Of a stretch of 64,000 bases of DNA, positions 43,529 to 51,979 are shown in pieces. This DNA is from an uncultured Oscillospiraceae bacterium. Its GTDB lineage: Bacteria > Bacillota > Clostridia > Oscillospirales > Oscillospiraceae. Each line of letters opens with the position of its first letter. Positions within the stretch are counted from its first letter, which is position 1. The notes under the pieces were generated by a model that saw only the letters and a list, made by a program, of their open reading frames with translations, did no database searches and was not told where the DNA came from. Location of the stretch: NCBI GenBank assembly GCA_934572465.1, contig CAKTLG010000006.1:1-64000 (forward strand), read 5' to 3'. Both the position numbers and the translations under genes were made by a program.

Positions 43529-44584
43529 TCATACAATGTACTTTTTGACCACGGGGATCTGGTGCAGCAGCGCCGAGAGCAGGAATGAAAGCGTCCCCAC
43601 CAGCAGCGCCAGCAGCGGCACGGAGAAGAACGCGTTGCACGAGAGCGTGTTCAGCCCCAGCTGCAAATTCAGCGTCTCGATCACCATGGGGTGGATAAGA
43701 TAGGCGCCGAAGCTCCAGCGCGAGAGCGCGCGGATCGCCGCGCGGCCTTTCCCGCCGAGCGACGGGAAGCCGAGGTGCCGCCTGCCGAAGAGGAAGACGG
43801 CGATGCTCGTGAGCAGCACGCCCACGGTATTGTAGCCGTAGAACCGCTCCGTCGCCGCGCCGTCCATGACGCTCGCGCGCCAGGAGAGAACGAGCGTGAG
43901 CGCAAAGCCCAGCACGCCGAGCAGCATCAGCCCCGTTTCCGCCCGCCGCGGCAGCTCCGCGCGGCTGAGATAGAAGCCGCCGATGAAATACGCGGTGAAG
44001 CCGAGCGTGAAGTAGAAGAAAAATTTGCCGAGCACAGCGGAGAACACGGCGGAAAACTTTCCACCCGTCAGCGTGAGCAGCGATGCGATCTGCGGCAGCA
44101 GGAACGTAAAGAGCAGCGAGAGCGTGAGGAAGTATTCCATCAGCGCGCGGTCCGCCGCGATGCGCCGCAGCAGCGGGATCAGCAGGTACAGCCCCACGAT
44201 CATAAAGAGGAACCACATATGATAGTGACCCTTGAGGAAGCGGAAGAACGTATCCTCCCACGTCAGATCATAGGCGCTGTGCGCGTAGAGCGCATAGGCC
44301 GCCGACCAGAAAAGGAACGCCGTGACAAGGCGCAGCACGTTCTTTTTGAGGATGCCGGAAAGGCGCTGCGTGCCGGAGAGGAACAGCGCGCCGCTGATCA
44401 TCACGAACACCGGCACGGCCCAGCGCACGGCGCTGTCGTAAAGGTTGAAGGCAAACCACGCGCGCGAGGAAACGTCGATATCCGCCCAGTGCTGCGCCGA
44501 AAGGTGCAGCACGATGACCGCGAGCGTCGCAAGCACGCGCAGCGTGTCGAAATAGTCGACGCGCGAACGTTCCGGCTGCGTCAT
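43529..44584 (-). CDS. Membrane acyltransferase (acyltransferase-3 family)
   Basis: A 351-residue integral membrane O-acyltransferase with about ten helices. The start VDYFDTLRVLATLAVIVLHLSAQ has the family His, and HYHMWFLFMIVGLYLLIPL and SFGAYLIHPMVIE are typical. Members acetylate cell-surface sugars or peptidoglycan. It overlaps the small membrane protein gene by ATGA and is therefore downstream of hydA in one message, although no link with hydantoin hydrolysis is obvious. Confidence 0.87.
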   Translation of the reverse strand: MTQPERSRVDYFDTLRVLATLAVIVLHLSAQHWADIDVSSRAWFAFNLYDSAVRWAVPVFVMISGALFLSGTQRLSGILKKNVLRLVTAFLFWSAAYALYAHSAYDLTWEDTFFRFLKGHYHMWFLFMIVGLYLLIPLLRRIAADRALMEYFLTLSLLFTFLLPQIASLLTLTGGKFSAVFSAVLGKFFFYFTLGFTAYFIGGFYLSRAELPRRAETGLMLLGVLGFALTLVLSWRASVMDGAATERFYGYNTVGVLLTSIAVFLFGRRHLGFPSLGGKGRAAIRALSRWSFGAYLIHPMVIETLNLQLGLNTLSCNAFFSVPLLALLVGTLSFLLSALLHQIPVVKKYIV

Positions 44585-45072
44585 AGCGCCGTTCCGTCCT
44601 GCTCCGGCGCACCGGAAACGGGTGCGGCGGGCGCGGGCGGCTCCTCAATATGCGCAGCTTCTGACTGCTGCGCCTGCTCGGCCAGCACCTCGGCGCGGCC
44701 CTCCTCGCGCGCCTGCGCAACGGCCTGCTCGCGTTCCTTTTCCGCCTTTGTGCGCTCCTTTTCGACCATGTGCTTTGCGTGCCTGCTTTGCAGCCGGAAC
44801 GCAAGGCGCAGCACGAGCACGAGCGCCACGATGGCAACGCCGAGCCAGCTCCAGAACTTCAGCTCAAAGAGCGTTTTGACCGTCCAGTACTTTGCCTGAA
44901 TGCCGAGGATGCAGAGCAGGATCGACATTGCGAGCGCCGCGCCGAACAGCAGCACCCACAGCACGGACTTGACCGCGCTGCGCTTGCGCACGCGCAGATG
45001 CGCGATGAGGAACAGCACGCTCAGCAGGAAGAACGCGGGGAACTGCGCGAACAGGATCTCTCTTACGTCCAT
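44581..45072 (-). CDS. Small membrane protein with charged C-terminal helix
   Basis: About 163 residues. Three hydrophobic segments (FPAFFLLSVLFLIAHL, SVLWVLLFGAALAMSILL, WLGVAIVALVLVLRLAF) are followed by a Lys/Glu/Ala-rich helix that looks coiled and a Pro/Ala tail. The ATG at 45072 with GAGG eight bases upstream is preferred to the GTG at 45081. It lies 10 bases after hydA and overlaps the acyltransferase. No family is recognised. Confidence 0.7.
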   Translation of the reverse strand: MDVREILFAQFPAFFLLSVLFLIAHLRVRKRSAVKSVLWVLLFGAALAMSILLCILGIQAKYWTVKTLFELKFWSWLGVAIVALVLVLRLAFRLQSRHAKHMVEKERTKAEKEREQAVAQAREEGRAEVLAEQAQQSEAAHIEEPPAPAAPVSGAPEQDGTAL

Positions 45073-45082
45073 TTCCGGCACC

Positions 45083-46465
45083 TCACAGAGCGTATTTGCT
45101 GCGCGCGAGATACTCGCCGCGCTTTCCGCCTACGACCGCGCCGCCGTCGACCTGCAGCGCGCCGCGCAGATAGACCTTATCGACGCCGCCGCTCGTGCGG
45201 AAGCCCTCAAACGGCGTGTAGCCCGCCCTGGAGAGCATGTCCGCGCCGTGGAGCACGCGGCTCGCGCCCGGATCGTAAACGACAATGTCGGCGTCGCTGC
45301 CCGCGGCGATCACGCCCTTGCGGGGGAAGAGACCGTAGAGCTTTGCGGGATTCTCGCTCAGCGCGCGGCAGACACCGGCAAGCGAGAGCTTCTTTTCCTG
45401 CTCGGCGATGGTATAGACGACCTCGCCGCGCGTCTCAACGCCCGGCAGGCCGCCGGGGATCTTCGTGAAATCGTCGCGCCCCATGTCCTTCTGCGCAAGC
45501 GTGAACGAGCAGTGGTCAGTCGAAATGGTCTGCACCTCGCCGCGGCGCAGCGCCTTCCACAGTGCCTCGCTGTCCTCCTTCGTGCGGATGGGCGGCGCGC
45601 AGACATAGCGCGCGGCGGCGGAATAGTCGGGGTCGTAGTAGACGCTGTCGTCCAGCGCCAGATACTGCGGGCAGGTCTCGACATACACGGTCTGCCCGCG
45701 GCGGCGCGCCGCCGTGATCTCGTCGAGCGAGGACTTGTTCGTCGTGTGCACGATGATGACGGGCGCGTCCGCCGCCTGCGCGATGCGCAGCAGCCGTCCG
45801 ACAGCCTCGGCCTCCAGATAGTCGGGCCGCGCCATCGGGTGCGAGGCCACATCCGCGCCGAGCCCGCTCGCTTTCAGCTCCTCGATGCGCGCGTCGATCA
45901 CACCGGCGTTTTCGCAGTGCACGCCCGCGATGCCGCCGCGGACCTTCAGCGCCTTGAGCGCGCGGTAGACCGCGCCGTCGCCGATCATCATGGCGGGATA
46001 GGTGAGATACATCTTGAACGACGTGATGCCGGCGGCGAACATATCGTCCAGCTCGGACTCGATGCCCGCGTTCCAGTCGTCGATCGTCATATGGAAGCCG
46101 TAGTCGCAATAGCATTTACCGTCGGCCTTTTCGTGCCAGAGGGCAAGGCCGTGGGCGAGCGTCTCGCCCTTGTTGGGGCAGGCGAAGTCGATCACCGTCG
46201 TCGTGCCGCCGCGGATGGCGCTGCGGCTGCCGCTTTCAAAGTCGTCGGCGGTCGTGGTGTTGCACACGTCGAGATCAAAGTGCGTGTGCGCATCGATAAA
46301 GCCGGGGAAGAGCAGACGGCCCGTCACGTCGACGATCTCGCTCTGCGCGGCAAGCTCCGGCGGGATGTGGCCGACCGCGGCGATCTTTTCCCCGTCGATG
46401 AGCACGTCGGCGCGGCGGCGGCCGCGTCCGCTGACAACAAAGCCGCCCCTGAGCAGCGTTTTCAT
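45083..46465 (-). CDS. hydA: Dihydropyrimidinase/D-hydantoinase family hydrolase
   Basis: A 460-residue cyclic amidohydrolase. The binuclear metal site is complete: GFIDAHTHFDLDV, the carboxylated Lys in GITSFKMYLTYP, HCENAG, VIIVHTTNKSS and the Asp of TISTDHCSF. It opens five- or six-membered cyclic ureides such as hydantoins and dihydropyrimidines. In ygfK/ssnA clusters the HydA/HyuA enzyme is thought to open a ring of a reduced urate derivative. The ATG at 46465 has AAGGAG eight bases upstream and is preferred to 46474 or 46471. It is divergent from the 5'-nucleotidase. Confidence 0.92.
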   Translation of the reverse strand: MKTLLRGGFVVSGRGRRRADVLIDGEKIAAVGHIPPELAAQSEIVDVTGRLLFPGFIDAHTHFDLDVCNTTTADDFESGSRSAIRGGTTTVIDFACPNKGETLAHGLALWHEKADGKCYCDYGFHMTIDDWNAGIESELDDMFAAGITSFKMYLTYPAMMIGDGAVYRALKALKVRGGIAGVHCENAGVIDARIEELKASGLGADVASHPMARPDYLEAEAVGRLLRIAQAADAPVIIVHTTNKSSLDEITAARRRGQTVYVETCPQYLALDDSVYYDPDYSAAARYVCAPPIRTKEDSEALWKALRRGEVQTISTDHCSFTLAQKDMGRDDFTKIPGGLPGVETRGEVVYTIAEQEKKLSLAGVCRALSENPAKLYGLFPRKGVIAAGSDADIVVYDPGASRVLHGADMLSRAGYTPFEGFRTSGGVDKVYLRGALQVDGGAVVGGKRGEYLARSKYAL

Positions 46466-46612
46466 ATCCATCACTCCTTATCAGAAAAAACATGGTTCCA
46501 AATTAAAGCAAGCATATCATATTCTGCGTGGAAATTCCATACGTCAGAGACAAAAAAAGGAAATTGTCCAAAAGCGACAAGAAATGCAGGGAAAATTCAG
46601 AAAAATGCTGAC

Positions 46613-46641
46613 TTGAGAAAAAATACGCCGCACGATACAAT
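46613..46641 (+). promoter_or_regulatory. Promoter of the 5'-nucleotidase gene
   Basis: TTGAGA (46613-46618), 17-base spacer, TACAAT (46636-46641). A leader of about 130 bases follows, with GC-rich inverted stretches but no riboswitch that I recognise. Confidence 0.75.
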
Positions 46642-46776
46642 AAGTTCATAATCCATTCTGGTGTACTCTGTCCGGCAAGGTCTGCTGCGCACTATGGTTG
46701 AGAGATGGAAGCGCAGGTGCGTACCGGCCGCGTTCGGAGCAGGGAGCCGAATGAAAAAATGAGGAGGAAAAACATT

Positions 46777-48882
46777 ATGCGCAAGTTCTTATCCGTCCTG
46801 CTCGCACTGGCCATGGCTCTTTCTCTGACCGTGACCAGCTTTGCGACGGAGGAAACGGCGGGCGAGGCCGCGGCCACGACTGCCGAAACCGCGACGATGG
46901 CGGGCAAGACCGTCATCCTGCACTCGAACGACGTCCATGGCGCGATCGAGGGTTACGCCTACATCGCACAGCTCAAGGCCGACTACGAGGCCAAGGGCGC
47001 CGAGGTCATCCTTGTCGATGCCGGCGACTACAGCCAGGGCACGACCTACGTCAGCACCACCAAGGGCGCCGACGCGGTCACGATGATGAACGCTGCGGGC
47101 TATGATGTCGTCTCTCTCGGCAACCACGAGTTCGACTATGGCTACGCCCAGCTCAAGGACAATATGTCCAAGGCCAAGTTCAAGGTCCTCTGCGCCGATG
47201 TTTTCAACGCTGACGGCACGCCCATCTTCGACGCCAACTACACCTATACCACCAAGTCCGGCGTGAAGATCGGCTTCTTCGGCATGGAGACCCCCGAGAC
47301 CCAGACCAAGACCAACCCCGCGCTCATCAAGGGCCTTACCTTTGCGACGAAGGACGCCTTCACCAAGGCGGCCGCCGACCAGGTCGAGGCGCTCAAGGAC
47401 AGCGATATCGTTGTCTGCATCTCCCATCTGGGCGTTGACGCCGAGTCTGAGCCCTATCGCTCCACCGATCTGTATGCCGCCGTCAAGGGCATCGACTTTG
47501 TCATCGACGCGCACTCCCATACCGTGATGACCAAGGGCGAGAACGGCGAGCCCATCCAGTCCACCGGTACCGCGTTCGCCAACATCGGTGTGATCGTCAT
47601 TGACGACGCCACCAAGAAGATCGAGAGCAACTCCCTCTTTGAGATCAAGGAAGACACCGCCAAGGACGAGACCGTGGCTGCCGCCGCAAAGGTCATCGTT
47701 GACCGTGTCAATGCCGAGTACGGCGCCGTCTTCGCCAAGAGCGAGGTCGAGCTCAACGGTGCGAAGGCTCCCAACGGCAACCGCGACGGCGAGACCAACA
47801 ATGGCGATCTCATCACTGACGCAATGGTCTGGAAGGTCCTGCAGAACAAGGACGGCCTGACCGTGGATGAGGATCATGTTGTCGCCATCACCAACGGCGG
47901 CGGCATCCGCGCGGCCATCAAGGTCGGCGACGTCACCAAGAAGGACATCAACACCGTTCTGCCGTTCGGCAATACGGTCGCGGTCGTCTATGTCACCGGC
48001 GCCGAGCTGCTTGAGGCGCTCGAGGCTTCCACCTACAGCCTGCCCGTCGGCGGCTTCCCGCAGGTCAGCGGCATCAACTTCACGCTCTCCACGGGCGCGG
48101 CCTATGACGCCAACGCTGAGACCTATCCCGCTTCCACCTACTACGGCCCCAAGACCATCAACCGCGTGAGCATCAACAGCATCAACGGCAAGGAGTTCAA
48201 GGCTGAGGACACTTACGCTGTCGTCACCAACAACTTCTGCGCTGCCGGCGGCGATACCTATTATGCCTTCGTGGCCGCTTCTGCGCAGTTCGACACCGGC
48301 GTTCCTCTGGATGAGGCCGTGATGGAATACGTCACTACCGAGCTCAAGGGCGTGATCGGCGAGAAGTACGCCGCCCCGCAGGGCCGCATCGTCATGAATC
48401 CGTTTGCCGACGTCAAGGCTTCCTCCTGGTTCGGCAAGTATGTCATCGACCTCTACAATGACGGCATCATCGCCGGCACCAGCGCCACCACCTATGCTCC
48501 CAGCGACACCCTGACCTGGGGCGCGGCGCTCAAGCTCCTGCTCGTCAGCAAGGGCGAGCTGAAGGCTGAGGACGCCACCGGCGCCGACTGGCTGAAGAAC
48601 ACCATGGCCAAGGCTGCTGAGCTGGGCCTCGTCGCCGAGGATGCGGACGGCAAGGCTGCCATCTCCCGTCTCGCGTTCTGCCAGACCGCTGCCAAGCTCT
48701 ACAAGCTGGAAGAGTCCAAGACCGAGAGCCCCTTCACCGACTGCACTGACGGTTACGTGATGGCGCTCGTCGACGCGAAGGTCATCGACGGTATGAGCGA
48801 GAACACCTTTGCGCCCGACAGCTCTCTGACCCGCGCGCAGATCGCCAAGATCCTCTATCAGCTCAACCTGATCGAGAAGTAA
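46777..48882 (+). CDS. Exported 5'-nucleotidase/2',3'-cyclic phosphodiesterase with SLH domains
   Basis: A 701-residue secreted enzyme. A signal peptide (KFLSVLLALAMALSLTVTSFA) precedes the metallophosphatase domain: VILHSNDVHGAIEG, LVDAGDYSQGTTY, VVSLGNHEFDYGYAQL, ISHLGVD and DAHSHTVM supply metal ligands. The substrate domain has AITNGGGIRAAIK and VVTNNFCAAGGDTYYAF. From about residue 550 two S-layer homology repeats (SSWFGKYVIDLYNDGIIAGT; TDGYVMALVDAKVIDGMSE) anchor it to the wall. It would free nucleosides outside the cell for the BMP transporter in the same island. GAGGAGG precedes the ATG at 46777. Confidence 0.94.
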   Translation: MRKFLSVLLALAMALSLTVTSFATEETAGEAAATTAETATMAGKTVILHSNDVHGAIEGYAYIAQLKADYEAKGAEVILVDAGDYSQGTTYVSTTKGADAVTMMNAAGYDVVSLGNHEFDYGYAQLKDNMSKAKFKVLCADVFNADGTPIFDANYTYTTKSGVKIGFFGMETPETQTKTNPALIKGLTFATKDAFTKAAADQVEALKDSDIVVCISHLGVDAESEPYRSTDLYAAVKGIDFVIDAHSHTVMTKGENGEPIQSTGTAFANIGVIVIDDATKKIESNSLFEIKEDTAKDETVAAAAKVIVDRVNAEYGAVFAKSEVELNGAKAPNGNRDGETNNGDLITDAMVWKVLQNKDGLTVDEDHVVAITNGGGIRAAIKVGDVTKKDINTVLPFGNTVAVVYVTGAELLEALEASTYSLPVGGFPQVSGINFTLSTGAAYDANAETYPASTYYGPKTINRVSINSINGKEFKAEDTYAVVTNNFCAAGGDTYYAFVAASAQFDTGVPLDEAVMEYVTTELKGVIGEKYAAPQGRIVMNPFADVKASSWFGKYVIDLYNDGIIAGTSATTYAPSDTLTWGAALKLLLVSKGELKAEDATGADWLKNTMAKAAELGLVAEDADGKAAISRLAFCQTAAKLYKLEESKTESPFTDCTDGYVMALVDAKVIDGMSENTFAPDSSLTRAQIAKILYQLNLIEK

Positions 48883-48903
48883 GACAAGGCACAAAAGCGA
48901 GCA

Positions 48904-48937
48904 AAGGCTCCGCACCCATTGGGTGCGGAGCCTTTTT
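48904..48937 (+). terminator. Terminator of the 5'-nucleotidase gene
   Basis: AAGGCTCCGCACCC, ATT loop, GGGTGCGGAGCCTTTTT, placed 21 bases past the stop. Confidence 0.93.
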
Positions 48938-48950
48938 CCCGTCTGGAGAA

Positions 48951-48983
48951 GCGGGGAGTCGGTGCATCGCACCGGCTCCCCGC
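48951..48983 (-). terminator. Second hairpin, probably ending ygfK
   Basis: GCGGGGAGTCGGTGC and GCACCGGCTCCCCGC pair over 15 bp (one G-U) around ATC, 13 bases past the ygfK stop. On the minus strand only TTCT follows, so the neighbouring 48904-48937 hairpin may assist. Confidence 0.6.
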
Positions 48984-48996
48984 CTTTTGCGGTTTC

Positions 48997-51945
48997 TTAC
49001 AGATACAGGTAGCTGTACTTGTCGCGCAGGGTAAGGATCAGCGCCTCGAGTTCGACGGGCAGATCGTTGTCGCAGGAGCCGAGATCGTATTCCTTCACAT
49101 CGGCAAGACGCAGACGGATTTTGTCGCCGTCCAGGAACAGCACGCCTGCGTTTTCGCTCTCGTCCATGTCCTCGCGGGTCTGGAAGAGGGTGAACTTGTC
49201 GTGGCAGGGCTCGCTGTCATAGGGGCAGAACTGCGTGCAGTTGCCGCACTCGTTGCACATCTTGTCGACGTGGACGATCTGGTGCGAGCCGTCGGCCATC
49301 TTGATGACGACGTTCGCGCGGTTCGGGCAGGAATCGACGCAGTTTTCGCATACGGTGGAGCACTGCAGGCAGCGCTCGCCGTCGCAATGGCACTTGCAGG
49401 ACATGGCGAGCACGCCCTTCTTGGCCTGTGCGTCAAACTCGGTCACGTCGGCCTCGGCGGGGATGTCGTAGACGTGCGGATGGCCGACGACCACTTCGGC
49501 AAAGCGCGCGGCGTCGGCGATGCCCTCGACCACGGTGGCGGGGCCGCGGTGCGCGTCGCCCGCGCAGTACACGCCGGGAACGTTCGTCTCGAACGCGGGG
49601 CCCTTGCGGCCCATCTCAATGCCGTTGGCGGCCATGAGCTCGGCGTCGACCTGCTCGCCGACGGCGGAGATGACCATGTCGCAGGGAATGGTGAACTGCT
49701 CGCCGGACTTGACGGGGCTGCGGCGGCCGGTCTCGTCCGGCTCGCCGAGGATCATCCTATCGCACAGCAGCTGGCCGCGGCTCTGCCTGACGGGCGCGGC
49801 AAGCTCGACGAACTCGACGCCGTCCTCGATGGCGAGCTGGAGCTCGTGCTCGTCGGCGGGCATGAACTTCTTCGTGCGGCGGTAGAGGATGGTCGCGTGC
49901 GCGCCCATGCGCTTGGCGACGCGCGCGGCGTCCATGGCGGTGTTGCCCGCGCCGACGACGACGATGTTGCCGTGAAGAATGGGCTTGACCTGCTTTTTCA
50001 TCTTCTTCATCCACTCGATGACGCCCTGCACGTTGCCCTCGATGTCGAGCTTGCCGGCCTTCCATGCGCCGGTGGCCATCAGAATATGGGTGTAGCCCAT
50101 CTTCTTGAGCTCGTCGACGGACGGAGCGGGCTTGCCGAGCCTGACCTCGACGCCGTAGCGTTCCATGAGCGCAATGTCCTTGTCGATGGCCTCGTCGCTG
50201 ATGCGGAAGGCGGGGATGACGTGGCGCGGCACGCCGCCGAGCTTGCGCTCGCGCTCAAAGATCGTGGTGGGAACGCCCTCGCGGCCGAGGAAGTAGGCTG
50301 CGGCGATGCCGGTCGGGCCGCCGCCGACGATGGCGACCTTCTTGTCCTCGACCTGCTCGGGCAGGCGGATGGACGCCATGAGCGCACCGTAACCCTTTTC
50401 AGCGGCAAGGAGCTTCGTGTCGCGGATGTGGACGGACTCGTCGTAGAAGTTGCGCGAGCACTTGCCCTGGCAGCGGTGCGCGCAGATGGTGCCGGTGATG
50501 AACGGCAGCGCGTTCTTCTCGGTGATGAGCTTCAGCGCGGGGCCGTAAAGGCCCTTGCGGCACAGCTCGAGGTATTCGGGGATATCCTGCTCGATGGGGC
50601 AGCCGCCCTTGCAGGGCGCGGTGAAGCAGTCGAGCCAGGGCACCTGCTCGCTGCTCTTGCGGGAGGGCAGGGGCTTGATGGGCTTTAAGTGGTGGAAGTC
50701 GTGCAGCGCGGCGGCGGCAAGGTCGGAGATCGCGGCGGGATCGTTGCCCGCAAACGCGCGGTACGGCATGGCCTCGACCTTTTCGACCATCTGATGCAGG
50801 CGGTTGTAGCCGCCGGGTTTCAGGATCGTGGTGGCGACGGTGATGGGCCAGATGCCCGCGGCGAACAGCTTGTCGCAGTTGAAGTATTCCGCGCCGCCCG
50901 CAAACGAGATGCGCATCTTGCCGTTGAACGTGCGGGAGATGCGGCTGCACATCTCGATCGTCAGCGGGAAGAGGCTGCGGCCGGACATGTACATCTCCTC
51001 GTTGGGGAGCTCGCCGCGCGTCGTGTCGACGGGGAAGGTGTTGGAGAGCTTGAGACCGAACTCAAGGCCCTGCTTGTCCGCGAGCTTCTGCAGCCGCTCG
51101 AACATCGGCACGGCATCCTCCCACTGGAGGTCCTCGTTGAAGTGGTGCTCGTCGAAGACGATGTAGTCATAGCCCATGGAATCGAGGATGCTGCGGGCGG
51201 TCTTGTAGCCAAGGATGGTGGGGTTGCACTTGACGAAGGTGTGCAGGTGCTTGTCCTTCAGAAGATAGCTTGCGATGCGCTCGATCTCCTGCGGCGGGCA
51301 GCCGTGGAGCGTGGAGACGGTGACGGAGCGGGAGACGGCGGGGGAGATGGAGGCGATGAAGTCCTTCTCCTCGGGGAAAAGCTCGGTGAGGACCTTTTTG
51401 CACTCCTTGAACTGCGCGGTCTTGCTCGCGTCCATCATGTTGTTGATGTAGGTGTTGACCTTGCGGCCCTTGATGCCGTCGAGATCGTAGCCGACGGACA
51501 TATTGAACACGAACCCGTCGGGATCGCCGAAGCCGTAGACCTTGCTCATCACCTTGAGCGCGCACCAGGCCTTGATGTACTCGTCCTGCGCCTGCTGGAC
51601 GGTCAGCTCGGTCGACCACTCCTGATTGTAGCCCTCGTCGGCGGCGAGGATGCAGGGGCGGGGAACGCAGGCGGCAAGCTCCGCGCCGTCCATCTTCTGG
51701 ACGGTCTTGACCTCAAAGAAGCGCGCGCCGGCAGCGTAGGCCGCGATGATGTTTTGCGCAAGCTGGCTGTTGGGGCCGGCGGCGGGGCCGAACGGCGTTT
51801 CGATGCGCTCGCCGAAGATCGGCAGGCTCTTGCCGCCCGCGTGATAGTGTTTATGAACGCCGAACACATCGCCGCTCTGGGCGTATTCGGTCGTGACCCA
51901 GTTCATCAAAGAGTCGAACGGGATCGGATACATTTTTTCAGACAT
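48997..51945 (-). CDS. ygfK: YgfK-type multidomain iron-sulfur flavoprotein oxidoreductase
   Basis: A 982-residue YgfK protein. Roughly residues 1-440 are a dihydroorotate-dehydrogenase-like barrel (PFGPAAGPNSQLAQNIIAAY, STLHGCPPQEIE). Next is a GltD-like part: DCFTAPCKGGCPIEQDIPEY and GTICAHRCQGKCSR, the FAD fold VAIVGGGPTGIAAAYFLG, the NADPH fold NIVVVGAGNTAMDAARVAKR and GVYCAGDAHRGPATVVEG. The C-terminus has Cys clusters CDGERCLQCSTVCENCVDSC and CNECGNCTQFCPYD for Fe-S centres. Named after a putative selenate reductase, it is now linked to reductive urate breakdown. It follows ssnA by 34 bases. Confidence 0.94.
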   Translation of the reverse strand: MSEKMYPIPFDSLMNWVTTEYAQSGDVFGVHKHYHAGGKSLPIFGERIETPFGPAAGPNSQLAQNIIAAYAAGARFFEVKTVQKMDGAELAACVPRPCILAADEGYNQEWSTELTVQQAQDEYIKAWCALKVMSKVYGFGDPDGFVFNMSVGYDLDGIKGRKVNTYINNMMDASKTAQFKECKKVLTELFPEEKDFIASISPAVSRSVTVSTLHGCPPQEIERIASYLLKDKHLHTFVKCNPTILGYKTARSILDSMGYDYIVFDEHHFNEDLQWEDAVPMFERLQKLADKQGLEFGLKLSNTFPVDTTRGELPNEEMYMSGRSLFPLTIEMCSRISRTFNGKMRISFAGGAEYFNCDKLFAAGIWPITVATTILKPGGYNRLHQMVEKVEAMPYRAFAGNDPAAISDLAAAALHDFHHLKPIKPLPSRKSSEQVPWLDCFTAPCKGGCPIEQDIPEYLELCRKGLYGPALKLITEKNALPFITGTICAHRCQGKCSRNFYDESVHIRDTKLLAAEKGYGALMASIRLPEQVEDKKVAIVGGGPTGIAAAYFLGREGVPTTIFERERKLGGVPRHVIPAFRISDEAIDKDIALMERYGVEVRLGKPAPSVDELKKMGYTHILMATGAWKAGKLDIEGNVQGVIEWMKKMKKQVKPILHGNIVVVGAGNTAMDAARVAKRMGAHATILYRRTKKFMPADEHELQLAIEDGVEFVELAAPVRQSRGQLLCDRMILGEPDETGRRSPVKSGEQFTIPCDMVISAVGEQVDAELMAANGIEMGRKGPAFETNVPGVYCAGDAHRGPATVVEGIADAARFAEVVVGHPHVYDIPAEADVTEFDAQAKKGVLAMSCKCHCDGERCLQCSTVCENCVDSCPNRANVVIKMADGSHQIVHVDKMCNECGNCTQFCPYDSEPCHDKFTLFQTREDMDESENAGVLFLDGDKIRLRLADVKEYDLGSCDNDLPVELEALILTLRDKYSYLYL

Positions 51946-51979
51946 AACTTTCTCTCCCTTTTTACAGTGTCCGATTGAT

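Noticed and set aside
46789..48972. 727-codon frame antisense to the 5'-nucleotidase
   Set aside because: No domain, no ribosome site, mirrors the sense gene exactly.
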